NCBI RefSeq assembly: GCF_923079645.1
Contig: NZ_CAKLPY010000002.1
Location: 372,001-436,000 of the forward strand
Reading direction: 5' to 3'
DNA length: 64,000 nt
Origin: Emticicia aquatica
GTDB taxonomy: Bacteria; Bacteroidota; Bacteroidia; Cytophagales; Spirosomataceae
Shown here: positions 51,687 through 59,035 of the stretch, piece after piece
Position numbering within the stretch: position 1 is the stretch's first letter
Layout: the number at the start of each line of letters is the position of its first letter
Position numbers and translations under genes: made by a program
The notes under the pieces: model-generated
The model's database searches: none
Seen by the model: only the letters and a program-made list of their open reading frames with translations
What the model was told of the DNA's origin: nothing

Positions 51687-52195
51687 GTTAATTTTTGTTT
51701 TAGTTGATTTTTATTTGATGATACACTTCTTTTTCTAACGAAAGCGAAAAGGCCAAGCGAAAATATCGCCAAAACCGCCCAAAGAACTGGCGATGTATTA
51801 CTTTTTGAATTAGTATTACTACTCCCAAGTATGTTCTTGTTTTTACTCATTGATTCTTCGGATTTTACTAAATCATTTATTTCTTGCAACCTCATTGCAT
51901 TGGTATTGTATTCGGTCTCAAGTTCTTGTAAGCGAGCTTTATATTTTCTCATCTTATTCCCCTCAATAGTTGTTGGGATTAAGCCCAATAAACCAAATGA
52001 AAAATAACCTAATTGAGTAGGTATTTTGATAGGTACACCAGCTTGATTGAATGCTTTAGATGTAATTTCTGAAGCAATCTTTTTGCCTAAACTATTGTCT
52101 AACTTTTCTATTGCAGCAGCTACACCAAGCATATCTTGTTTTATTGCTTCCTGCCTGTCTTGTAAAGTGTTATATTCTTCAGCTAAAATGCTCAT
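51683..52195 (-). CDS. Coiled-coil protein with a C-terminal membrane span
   Basis: 170 residues. Two heptad-like stretches (about 5-40 and 80-118, KMRKYKARLQELETEYNTNA) flank a Gly/Pro-rich hydrophobic middle (LGYFSFGLLGLIPTTIEG) that may touch a membrane. A Ser/Asn linker leads to a C-terminal span (about 134-151, SPVLWAVLAIFSLGLFAFV) with a basic tail. It lies 24 bases after the desaturase gene and overlaps the fibronectin-like gene. No family recognised. Confidence 0.65.
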   Translation of the reverse strand: MSILAEEYNTLQDRQEAIKQDMLGVAAAIEKLDNSLGKKIASEITSKAFNQAGVPIKIPTQLGYFSFGLLGLIPTTIEGNKMRKYKARLQELETEYNTNAMRLQEINDLVKSEESMSKNKNILGSSNTNSKSNTSPVLWAVLAIFSLGLFAFVRKRSVSSNKNQLKQKLT

Positions 52196-52219
52196 TGTTT
52201 TAAATTGATTAGTTAATGA

Positions 52220-52783
52220 TTACAGAAAGTTTCTGATTTGGGTACCTGAAACGGGCCTGATTCCTACCCTTTTGAATATCCAAACGATAAACTCCCAAAA
52301 CTTGAGTTTGTGTAAAATTGGGTTTAACCAGTCGGTAAGAATACAATAGTTTGTATCGAATGGGGCTTTATGATGCCATCCATGATGTTTTTTCGATTGT
52401 ATTATGCCTGTTTTTTGAAGGAAAGACACAATTTTTCCGTTTTCTTTGTCGGTTTGGTGTGTCCATTTATGTATTAGATTGGCATTTGAACCATAAACAA
52501 GACTCGCTGCAAACTCCCAATAAAAGCCCCAAAATACTACGCTCAGGGTCAAAATAATGACACCTGTCAGCCATGATGTCCAAGTCAGACTGAAATAAGA
52601 ATTACTTACCATTTTACGCGGGTTTCTATGATGTATAAGGTTTACTTCCACCACGTGTTTTCCTATAAACGGCATACTCGCTCGACCATAAACATCCATC
52701 CAGAAATGAAATATTCCTGTCAGGAAGTCAGCACCTAAAATGATGAGCGAAATTTTAAAAATTATAACTAATAAAGTTGTCAT
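52220..52783 (-). CDS. Kua/CarF/TMEM189-type lipid desaturase (plasmanylethanolamine-desaturase-like)
   Basis: 187 residues, with several membrane spans and a set of histidine motifs: GIFHFWMD (His26), NLIHHRNP (51-52), LIHKWTH (105, 109) and KHHGWHH (133-138), then FDTNYCILTDWLNP. This is the signature of the Kua/CarF/PEDS1 lipid-desaturase family (PF10520), di-iron enzymes that introduce the vinyl-ether bond of plasmalogens. The chain is shorter than the animal protein but has all His groups. CarF in myxobacteria links plasmalogens to light signalling. Here it lies in a mobile element, first in a three-gene cargo operon. Confidence 0.85.
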   Translation of the reverse strand: MTTLLVIIFKISLIILGADFLTGIFHFWMDVYGRASMPFIGKHVVEVNLIHHRNPRKMVSNSYFSLTWTSWLTGVIILTLSVVFWGFYWEFAASLVYGSNANLIHKWTHQTDKENGKIVSFLQKTGIIQSKKHHGWHHKAPFDTNYCILTDWLNPILHKLKFWEFIVWIFKRVGIRPVSGTQIRNFL

Positions 52784-53122
52784 ACATTAGTAATATTTGA
52801 TGTTATTGATTTATATATAAAAATAACAATTTTTAACCTATTTTCATAACAATTTCACAATAAAAAGCTTCTTTTATTGCTATTTTTTTAATAAATTAGT
52901 GCTTTATTTGAAAAAAACAAAATGTATTACAATTTGTAATACATTTTGTATACAAGGCTTTTTTTGGGTAGAAAAAAGTGCTGTTTTACCTTTTTGTTAG
53001 GAGTTTGGCGGCTTATTCTTAGCGGAGCGTTCCGCCAAACGTTCCGCTAATTTGGCGTAACGCTCGCGTAACAAAGGAAAAACAGAATCCGTAACTAAAT
53101 AATAATTTAAAATTGTATACAA
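52784..53122. other. Intergenic region with palindromes and plus-strand leader of the RHH gene
   Basis: AT-rich at first, then a structured block at 53004-53070: TTTGGCGG (53004-53011) pairs with CCGCCAAA (53032-53039), nested with TTAGCGGA (53019-53026) and TCCGCTAA (53043-53050). The 12-base string TTCTTAGCGGAG also occurs inverted near 51045, inside the same element. No gene is seen. It may be a binding site for the RHH protein that follows. Confidence 0.45.
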
Positions 53123-53434
53123 ATGGCTAAAGTTGATAATACCAATAACGAAGAACCAAATCAATCTGAACTTATCCAGTTTAGATGTACTTCAGAACTA
53201 AAAGCGAAATTGCAGAAGCTCGCAGAAAAGGAAGGGATGAACGTAAATAAATTTGTGCGTAAACTCGCTACAAAAAAAGTTACGGCAAGCGAAAGGCCTG
53301 TTACGCCAACTAATCCCGTAACAGCTATACAAAGCCCCAACGAATGGGATAAAAAAGCTATTCAAGAGATGTTGATGGTTTTGGCAACGATATTTGGAAT
53401 TGTAATGTTATTTCGTGTTTTTTCTCGTGGTTAA
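53123..53434 (+). CDS. Ribbon-helix-helix protein with a C-terminal membrane segment
   Basis: 103 residues. Residues 16-52 fit an RHH DNA-binding motif: a strand LIQFRCTSE then helices LKAKLQKLAEKEG and NVNKFVRKLATKK. A Pro/Thr linker is followed by a hydrophobic segment (about 83-97, MLMVLATIFGIVMLF) and a basic end. A membrane-tethered RHH regulator is unusual. It is the only plus-strand gene of the element and is closed by a bidirectional terminator. It may repress its own region or partition/copy-number functions; this is inference. Confidence 0.7.
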   Translation: MAKVDNTNNEEPNQSELIQFRCTSELKAKLQKLAEKEGMNVNKFVRKLATKKVTASERPVTPTNPVTAIQSPNEWDKKAIQEMLMVLATIFGIVMLFRVFSRG

Positions 53435-53451
53435 CGATTTTACTTTGTCAA

Positions 53452-53499
53452 TTAAATTAAAAAAATAGCCACTATTTAGAGGCTATTTTTTTAATTTAA
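53452..53499. terminator. Bidirectional terminator with a 19-bp perfect stem
   Basis: The arm at 53452-53470 (ending AAAAATAGCC) and its complement at 53481-53499 (starting GGCTATTTTT) pair over 19 bases. It separates the convergent RHH and TOPRIM-like genes and overlaps the end of the latter by a few bases. Confidence 0.85.
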
Positions 53500-54107
53500 T
53501 ATTCATTGAAATTAGGCTCGTCAAAATCTTTCCATCGAGGTATCACGTGGTCACAGACTTCCTCTAACTGGCTTTGAATATATTCGGTCTTCGCTACATC
53601 TTCCCATTTTATATAGTTTTCTACGGTGGCAAAACGCCCAGCGATCAATTTGGCTTCAGGAAGGTTATGGTCGTGTTTAGTATAGCGGTTTAAGACAATA
53701 AAATTTCCATTTTCTTTCTCAGGAAATAAGCTCAGGAACGAAAGGAAATCCCAAAAGTCATAAAAGATGGTTAAGGTATTATCTTCGGTTCTGATAAAGG
53801 TTGTGATTGATTGTGAAATAATACTCAGCATAAAACCTTTTGGTAATTCCCGATATTTGTCTCTAATACAAAATGTATATCCACCACTATCATTTTTAAA
53901 ACCTATATCCCTACTTGGTGGACGATAGCCTATTGGAGTGTGAAGACTCTTTTCAATACAAATCAAATACTTTTTTGAAAGTGGAAAATTTATGTGTCTA
54001 TCACGACAAAAACTAAAGAGAGCTGGCCAAGTTTCAAAAGGCTTTAATTCATACTTTGTTAGTGTTTTTTTATCAAAGTATGGTTCTCTTAAAAGTGGAT
54101 ATTCCAT
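53496..54107 (-). CDS. Degenerate TOPRIM/primase-like protein
   Basis: 203 residues from the ATG at 54107; a TTG at 54161 would extend into the iteron array and is less likely. The middle reads RDIGFKNDSGGYTFCIRDKY, then TLTIFYDFWDFLSFLSLFPE and NFIVLNRYTKHDH. It strongly recalls TOPRIM-containing primases of Bacteroidota mobile elements, where the strings are GFKNDSGGYELRN and VFEGFMDFLSYL. Here the TOPRIM Glu is replaced by Tyr (FYDF for FEGF), so catalysis is probably lost. No CHC2 zinc finger is present. It may be a DNA-binding or accessory replication protein; it sits next to the iterons. Confidence 0.55.
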   Translation of the reverse strand: MEYPLLREPYFDKKTLTKYELKPFETWPALFSFCRDRHINFPLSKKYLICIEKSLHTPIGYRPPSRDIGFKNDSGGYTFCIRDKYRELPKGFMLSIISQSITTFIRTEDNTLTIFYDFWDFLSFLSLFPEKENGNFIVLNRYTKHDHNLPEAKLIAGRFATVENYIKWEDVAKTEYIQSQLEEVCDHVIPRWKDFDEPNFNEY

Positions 54108-54167
54108 GTGAGTATATTGGTTTAAAATACAAGTTTTTTTGTTTTCACGTAGAAATGTCAAAAAATC

Positions 54168-54401
54168 TGCAACATTGCAACATTTTTGATATTTGTTCGG
54201 ATTTTTAGGTTTTCATGAAAAATATTTGAGTTTGCAACAGATCTGCAACATATCTGCAACAAATTTGCAACATAGTTAAAGTACTTATTATTAGTATTTT
54301 ATGTTGAAATGTTGCAATGTTGCAGAAATAATATAAAAAAACAGTAAAAGCCATTTTTAAACAAATTTTGCATGTTGCAGGACTGTTGCAGACCTGTTGC
54401 A
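54168..54401. repeat. Symmetric array of 11 TGCAACA iterons, candidate replication origin
   Basis: TGCAACA on the plus strand at 54168, 54176, 54233, 54244, 54255, 54266; the inverse TGTTGCA at 54310, 54318, 54373, 54384, 54395. The four direct copies at 54233-54272 and the three inverted copies at 54373-54401 are spaced exactly 11 bases; each half also has a pair spaced 8. The whole is a large inverted symmetry around an AT-rich centre (about 54273-54305). It lies directly downstream of the primase-helicase gene. Confidence 0.75.
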
Positions 54402-54408
54402 AACTTTT

Positions 54409-56649
54409 CTAAAAAGGTAAAACGCCCCCACTTTTGGGCATTTCTTCCTTTTTTGTGGTAAGTAAGGCTGTGGTAGCACTTACCCATTTTGCACGCTCAA
54501 AAAGGTAAGCTCGGCCGTTCCTTTTCTTAATATAATCGGTACTGTCATATTGGAATAGCTCAAGGTCAAACATATCGTATCTTTGGCTGCTCAAAGGTTC
54601 AATTTTGTAATATGTTTTCAATTTTTCCCTTATATCTTTTTCTGCAATTCGAGAATCTTGTTTTTTCAAACAATCGTATAAGTCTTTGGCTGAAAATAAA
54701 AGTTCATCCGTATCAGGAAGGGATAAAAAACACTCTTGTATATGACTTGAAATTGCTTTTGCAACACTTGGTTTTGAAAATTCAAAATATTGGTGTAAGT
54801 AAGGCGTTTCATAGGCAGAAAAATCAAAATACATTCTGCTACGCTCCTTATGAGTAAGTGTTCGTTCAATTAAATATTGAAGGAATGCTGGTATCTCATC
54901 ATTGATATTTTCCTCAAAATAGGGGTCGATTTCCTTTAATTCAGACACTCTAAAAACGGCGTATCTTATTTCTCCTTTAGAAATTCTTAACGCTTTACCC
55001 ACTTCATTCGTAATAAATATAAATTTTCCGAAGAAGTTAACCGAATGCTGAGCTTTGCCCTTTTCATTTAAGACAACTTTGCCTTTTTCTGTTGAAAGTC
55101 GCTTTACCATCTGTTCAATACCTGCTTTTTCGAGAGATGTTTCATCAACTACCATTAGTAATTTTTGAATCCAGAAACTATTAAAATCATTTTGCAGGTC
55201 TGAGTTACCTAATTTAATGGCATTATCACCAAAAATCGTTATTAAAAGCTGCCCAAAAGTTGATTTTCCTGTATTTCTTTCTTCAGATTCCATGAGTAAA
55301 ATAGGGAGGTTTTTGTGTGGCTTTTCATAAAGTAATTTACAGTAATCGAGAGCAAAATCATAGTGAGCATCGCCAAAAATATGCCTAATCAATTTTAGAA
55401 TATTGTCACAATTACCTTTTTCGGGTGTGAAATTAATTTTCTGATACTTGTTATAAAATCCGTTAATACTTTGCTTGTAGTCAATATGCGAAGGGAAACA
55501 AGTAAAATCCTCATATTTAGCTATCTTTTTCAAGGCTTTACGCCCTAAATCATCAGTAATGGTTGTTTTATCCCTCCGAATAAAATCAACCTCAAATTTG
55601 CCGTCTTTCGTCGGTCGTTTTACGGTTTTATAGTAATGGTCACCGACTCTGCAATAGTTCAATATTTCGCCACTGGCTATTTCTTCTACTTCGCTTTCAT
55701 TACCCTTATAAAAAACGCCATTGTATAAAAATTCTTTTCCTTCTAAAATTTCCTTATAAAACTCGTAGAAATTGCGGCAAGGGCTATCTTTTGATTCATT
55801 AATCTTAAAATAGCTTCGTAATTTATCACTTGAACCAAAATCAAACTTCAAAAAACTGAAATAATCAGTATTTTTCCTTGACAAAAGGCAATCCCTAATT
55901 TCTGATTCATTCCCTGGATTAGCTACCATAAGGTCGTCTAGTCCTTTTGTGGCTAAATCAGTACAGATATGAGCAAAATATACATCAATATCAAGCTTTT
56001 TTGTACGTTCTCTAAAATTATTAACTGCCGAAAAGAAACTATTTGGACGTTTCCAAAGGTCTTTATTTTCCTCGTATTTAACAGTTAAACAGTCATTGTC
56101 AAGGAGTAGAATAACATTCTTTATCTTACATACCTTTATCAATTCTACTATTTCAGAATTTAGTACCTTGTTACCATATCGATCTTCGGAAGTGAAATTA
56201 TGTATCCCTGATAATCCAATACAATCAATGCCATGAATTGAGCCTTTCATGGCCTTAAATTCGCCCTCTGTTATCACCAAGGTATTGATTTCTTCTACTG
56301 ATTTGTACTTTTCTAAAATAATTGGAGGAAAGAAAACCTCTGATTTTGCACCAAAAGGAGTTTTATATTTATTTGTGTTCTCTGATTCTGGGTTACTACG
56401 TACCCTAATATATGGCATTTCTTTCCCTTTTCGCATGTAGGTTTTCATGCCATCAAGCCCTACAAATAGAATTTCAATAGAATCATGCTCTCCTATCTTA
56501 AATACATTATAGGGGCGTTGAATACAATCATCAAAGCACTCAAAAGATGTTATTATCTTGTTTTGTTCAGGAGAAATTCCAAGTTCAGAAAGGCGTATTT
56601 CGCAGTAAGATTTCTCCGTATTCCCTTGATTATCAGGTACTTTTTCCAT
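54409..56649 (-). CDS. Primase-helicase with TOPRIM and SF3-type ATPase domains
   Basis: 746 residues. The N-terminal part has a TOPRIM domain: LVITEGEFKAMKGSIHGIDC (about 123-142, the conserved Glu) and NVILLLDNDC (about 179-188, the DxD). The central and C-terminal part is a viral-type helicase domain: LPILLMESEERNTGKSTFGQ with the P-loop Lys near 461, then WIQKLLMVVDETSLEKAG as Walker B, and FGKFIFITNEVGKALRISKG as the sensor/motif C of SF3 helicases. Such proteins initiate and unwind DNA in phage-satellite-like elements. It lies next to the iteron array and probably binds or opens it. The last 90 residues may form a winged helix. Confidence 0.85.
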   Translation of the reverse strand: MEKVPDNQGNTEKSYCEIRLSELGISPEQNKIITSFECFDDCIQRPYNVFKIGEHDSIEILFVGLDGMKTYMRKGKEMPYIRVRSNPESENTNKYKTPFGAKSEVFFPPIILEKYKSVEEINTLVITEGEFKAMKGSIHGIDCIGLSGIHNFTSEDRYGNKVLNSEIVELIKVCKIKNVILLLDNDCLTVKYEENKDLWKRPNSFFSAVNNFRERTKKLDIDVYFAHICTDLATKGLDDLMVANPGNESEIRDCLLSRKNTDYFSFLKFDFGSSDKLRSYFKINESKDSPCRNFYEFYKEILEGKEFLYNGVFYKGNESEVEEIASGEILNYCRVGDHYYKTVKRPTKDGKFEVDFIRRDKTTITDDLGRKALKKIAKYEDFTCFPSHIDYKQSINGFYNKYQKINFTPEKGNCDNILKLIRHIFGDAHYDFALDYCKLLYEKPHKNLPILLMESEERNTGKSTFGQLLITIFGDNAIKLGNSDLQNDFNSFWIQKLLMVVDETSLEKAGIEQMVKRLSTEKGKVVLNEKGKAQHSVNFFGKFIFITNEVGKALRISKGEIRYAVFRVSELKEIDPYFEENINDEIPAFLQYLIERTLTHKERSRMYFDFSAYETPYLHQYFEFSKPSVAKAISSHIQECFLSLPDTDELLFSAKDLYDCLKKQDSRIAEKDIREKLKTYYKIEPLSSQRYDMFDLELFQYDSTDYIKKRNGRAYLFERAKWVSATTALLTTKKEEMPKSGGVLPF

Positions 56650-56731
56650 AAATTTGTCCTATGGTTATCGGTTTTTATTGTTTTCGGTTTTGGCTGGGCT
56701 GCCAAAGATTTTAAATTAATACGTAAAACAG

Positions 56732-56760
56732 AATCCCCCTCAATGTTTTTTGAGAGGGAT
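56732..56760. terminator. Stem-loop upstream of the primase-helicase gene
   Basis: ATCCC-c-CTCAA (from 56733) pairs with TTGAG-a-GGGAT (to 56760). The T run is on the plus strand. On the coding minus strand it may act as an attenuator between the PLFNYM genes and the primase-helicase gene. Confidence 0.5.
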
Positions 56761-56769
56761 TTTTTTGTT

Positions 56770-57366
56770 TTATGATACTTTCATACCTCGCAGTAGATTA
56801 GCTACGTCTCTGACTAAATCTGTACAATTTGTAAGGTCTAGGTTTGGATTTTCTTCGTCGGTTACTTTGGCTGTATTTTCAATGACATTGGCCGTATTTT
56901 CGACACTAGAATTACGTTCAGAACTGTATTTTTTGATAAACTCGAAAAGCGGCTCAATTTTAAATATTTCAGAGGTTTCGGGGTTCAGAAATACCGTTGC
57001 AGTAATATACCTAGTTGGCATTGGCGGCAGTATTTCATCTTTTTGCGGTACATTCGTCACTAAATCTACTTTCATTGCCCTAAATACTTTTGCGAGTTTT
57101 TGGGCATCATTGACAGATTCACTATAACCTCGAATCGCTCTAATGGTAAATCTATCATCGTAATCCATTGAGTCTAAGGCTTGATTCATTAATTCGCTAG
57201 GGCCTTCCAGTATATTATCTACCACCTCGGAAATATGGCTGATACAAGCCCCATTTATTGAATAAGCTTCTTCAATTTGTTTCATATAATTGAAAAGTGG
57301 CGTAAGATTAATCAAGCGATTAGTATATGGGTTTACCGCCATTATAGGATTTGTTATTGCTTTCAT
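56770..57366 (-). CDS. Unknown protein with two PLFNYM-type modules
   Basis: 198 residues, no signal or membrane span. The N-terminal unit is NPYTNRLINLTPLFNYMKQI; a second copy near 127 reads NPETSEIFKIEPLFEFIKKY. Each is a short beta hairpin-like NP-x-T/E...PLF(N/E)(Y/F)(M/I) pattern followed by helices ending in LAKVFRAMK and VANLLRGMK. The next gene up has one more copy (NPINGQKVDLMPLFNYMESK) and a matching NLVKVFKTM end. The pair therefore arose by duplication. No known family comes to mind. It starts 2 bases after the upstream gene ends. Confidence 0.68.
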   Translation of the reverse strand: MKAITNPIMAVNPYTNRLINLTPLFNYMKQIEEAYSINGACISHISEVVDNILEGPSELMNQALDSMDYDDRFTIRAIRGYSESVNDAQKLAKVFRAMKVDLVTNVPQKDEILPPMPTRYITATVFLNPETSEIFKIEPLFEFIKKYSSERNSSVENTANVIENTAKVTDEENPNLDLTNCTDLVRDVANLLRGMKVS

Positions 57367-57368
57367 GA

Positions 57369-57713
57369 TTATTTGTTGATTGTCATTGTTTTGAATACTT
57401 TTACCAAATTATTTGCGTTTTGAACGGCTAAAGTATAATTAAGAAGTATCTCACTACTCAAAATCACACCTTCTTTAGCTTCTTCGCTTACTTCTGTAAG
57501 TAAATCGTGCTGATGCTCCATTATTGACTCAACCACATTAGCCAAAATGGTTGGTTGAGCGACTTCTTCATCATACCAGTCTTTCTTACTTTCCATGTAG
57601 TTGAATAGTGGCATTAAATCTACCTTTTGCCCATTGATAGGGTTTTCTACTATCATTGCATCTTTACCGCTACGAGTAGTAAATTCGATTGTGTTTTTTG
57701 TGTTCGTTACCAT
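57369..57713 (-). CDS. Unknown protein with one PLFNYM-type module
   Basis: 114 residues from the ATG at 57713; an earlier alternative start adds a hydrophobic tail that is not in the paralogue. It has one copy of the NPxxxxxxxLxPLFNYM module (about 24-43), helices, and the end NNLVKVFKTMTINK. It is the first gene of a pair with the 198-residue paralogue and may form a hetero-oligomer with it. Function unknown; its place between the Xis-like gene and the primase suggests replication or regulation. Confidence 0.65.
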   Translation of the reverse strand: MVTNTKNTIEFTTRSGKDAMIVENPINGQKVDLMPLFNYMESKKDWYDEEVAQPTILANVVESIMEHQHDLLTEVSEEAKEGVILSSEILLNYTLAVQNANNLVKVFKTMTINK

Positions 57714-57770
57714 GTCATTAATTTGTTTAAAATTGAATAAAAAAAGCCTAAACGCTTGTATGACAAGCAT

Positions 57771-58025
57771 TTAGGCTGCAACAAAATCTTTAGGGAATAA
57801 TTGTGAGATTTCCGAACGTTTAACGTAACGTTTCCGACCTCCCGAAGTTAGTTTGTAATCTTTAATATAGCCGTCTCTTTTGAGTTGCTCATATTTGGTT
57901 CGGCTGATGCCTATTGCTTGACAGGCTTCTTTAGGTGTAAGATGCTCCTGGTTAGAAATTTTGGGAGCTGATATTTTGGCTTCAATTTCATTAAGCCTTT
58001 GGAGAATTTGAGCGAGAATTTCCAT
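57771..58025 (-). CDS. Xis/MerR-like helix-turn-helix protein
   Basis: 84 residues. A short coiled N-terminus (ILQRLNEIEAKI) leads to a winged HTH: LTPKEACQAIGISRTKYEQL then KRDGYIKDYKLTSGGRKRYV and KRSEISQLF. This is the excisionase (HTH_17-type) pattern of Bacteroidota integrative elements, in which the protein bends attachment DNA or regulates excision genes. It lies in the same strand order after the integrase and the 313-residue gene. Confidence 0.85.
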   Translation of the reverse strand: MEILAQILQRLNEIEAKISAPKISNQEHLTPKEACQAIGISRTKYEQLKRDGYIKDYKLTSGGRKRYVKRSEISQLFPKDFVAA

Positions 58026-58089
58026 CTGTGTAAAAATTAGTTATCTAATAGTACACAAACGTAAGATAAATTTTTCGGATAAAAAAAAA

Positions 58090-59031
58090 TTATCCGAAAT
58101 TATTTAGATACTTAATATATTCTCGGTGCATTTCATTTTGAGAATCATAATCCTTTGACTTAGGTGCAAAATTAAAATAGTTAATTTTAGCTAAATCGTC
58201 CATTATTCTATCCAATTCCTCTGAACTCAAAAAGCCCTGCAAAACCCCCAAGTTATATAAAAACCTCTTTAAACGACCTGTTTCGTAGTCATACCATGTG
58301 ACTTTATTGTTATATTCATAAATTGACTCACTAAATCCACTATCATTATTCGGAAGGTCTTCAAGTAATTGAATTAACTCATTTAATCTCCATATGTTAG
58401 ATGGGAATTTCTCTTTGAGAAATTTGTACACTTTGGGATATTTATTAGATAAAATGTTTAGGTTTACTTCCGCACTTCCTTTAAGGTGGCCTAATGTTCC
58501 GAACTCATTCCAATCAAAATCAGCAGAATCCAAATCTTCAAGTCGTTTTGGGTATTGTATCTTTTCTCGAATGCAAAAATCATAAATATCACTATGAGAT
58601 AAACCAAAGGAAAGGTATAGGCACAAAAAAAAGTTTACCAGTTCTCCAATAGGATTTTTATAAATTTCATTGTAGGAATCAATGATTTGTCCAATTTTTG
58701 GGCTTATTCCATGTTCATTTTCAAAATTCTCAATAATCTTTAAAATGCAGCTTTCTATTTTTTGTTTTTCACGTTCAATTTTCTTGATTATGACAATATC
58801 ATTATAAAAATCAGGCTCAAATACTCCCATCTGTCCAAATGATTCTGATTTAATTTGAGTATTCATGCCATTAAATGTTATTTGCCAATAAACAGGTGAA
58901 AATACAACGTTGTTTATATTCTTACCTTTTAGCTTCTTATTTAAATAAGCTACAACTCCTATAACTTTTTGAGTCTTATGCTTTTTATAAGTCCTTTTTA
59001 CGGGTTTTTCAATGGTTTCAGATACTTCCAT
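58090..59031 (-). CDS. Unknown protein coupled to the integrase gene
   Basis: 313 residues with no membrane span. The N-terminus is basic (KPVKRTYKKHKTQK). The middle contains SFGLSHSDIYDFCIREKIQY and a helix-rich region, and the end is FLYNLGVLQGFLSSEEL with NYFNFAPKSKDYDSQNEMHR. I do not recognise a family. It starts 4 bases after the integrase stop, so it is translated with it, which suggests an integration, excision or immunity role; this is inference. Confidence 0.65.
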   Translation of the reverse strand: MEVSETIEKPVKRTYKKHKTQKVIGVVAYLNKKLKGKNINNVVFSPVYWQITFNGMNTQIKSESFGQMGVFEPDFYNDIVIIKKIEREKQKIESCILKIIENFENEHGISPKIGQIIDSYNEIYKNPIGELVNFFLCLYLSFGLSHSDIYDFCIREKIQYPKRLEDLDSADFDWNEFGTLGHLKGSAEVNLNILSNKYPKVYKFLKEKFPSNIWRLNELIQLLEDLPNNDSGFSESIYEYNNKVTWYDYETGRLKRFLYNLGVLQGFLSSEELDRIMDDLAKINYFNFAPKSKDYDSQNEMHREYIKYLNNFG

Positions 59032-59035
59032 GATG

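Noticed and set aside
54168-54401. Iteron array considered as a CRISPR array
   Set aside because: The repeated word is 7 bases with 1-4-base spacers and occurs in both orientations, which does not fit CRISPR.
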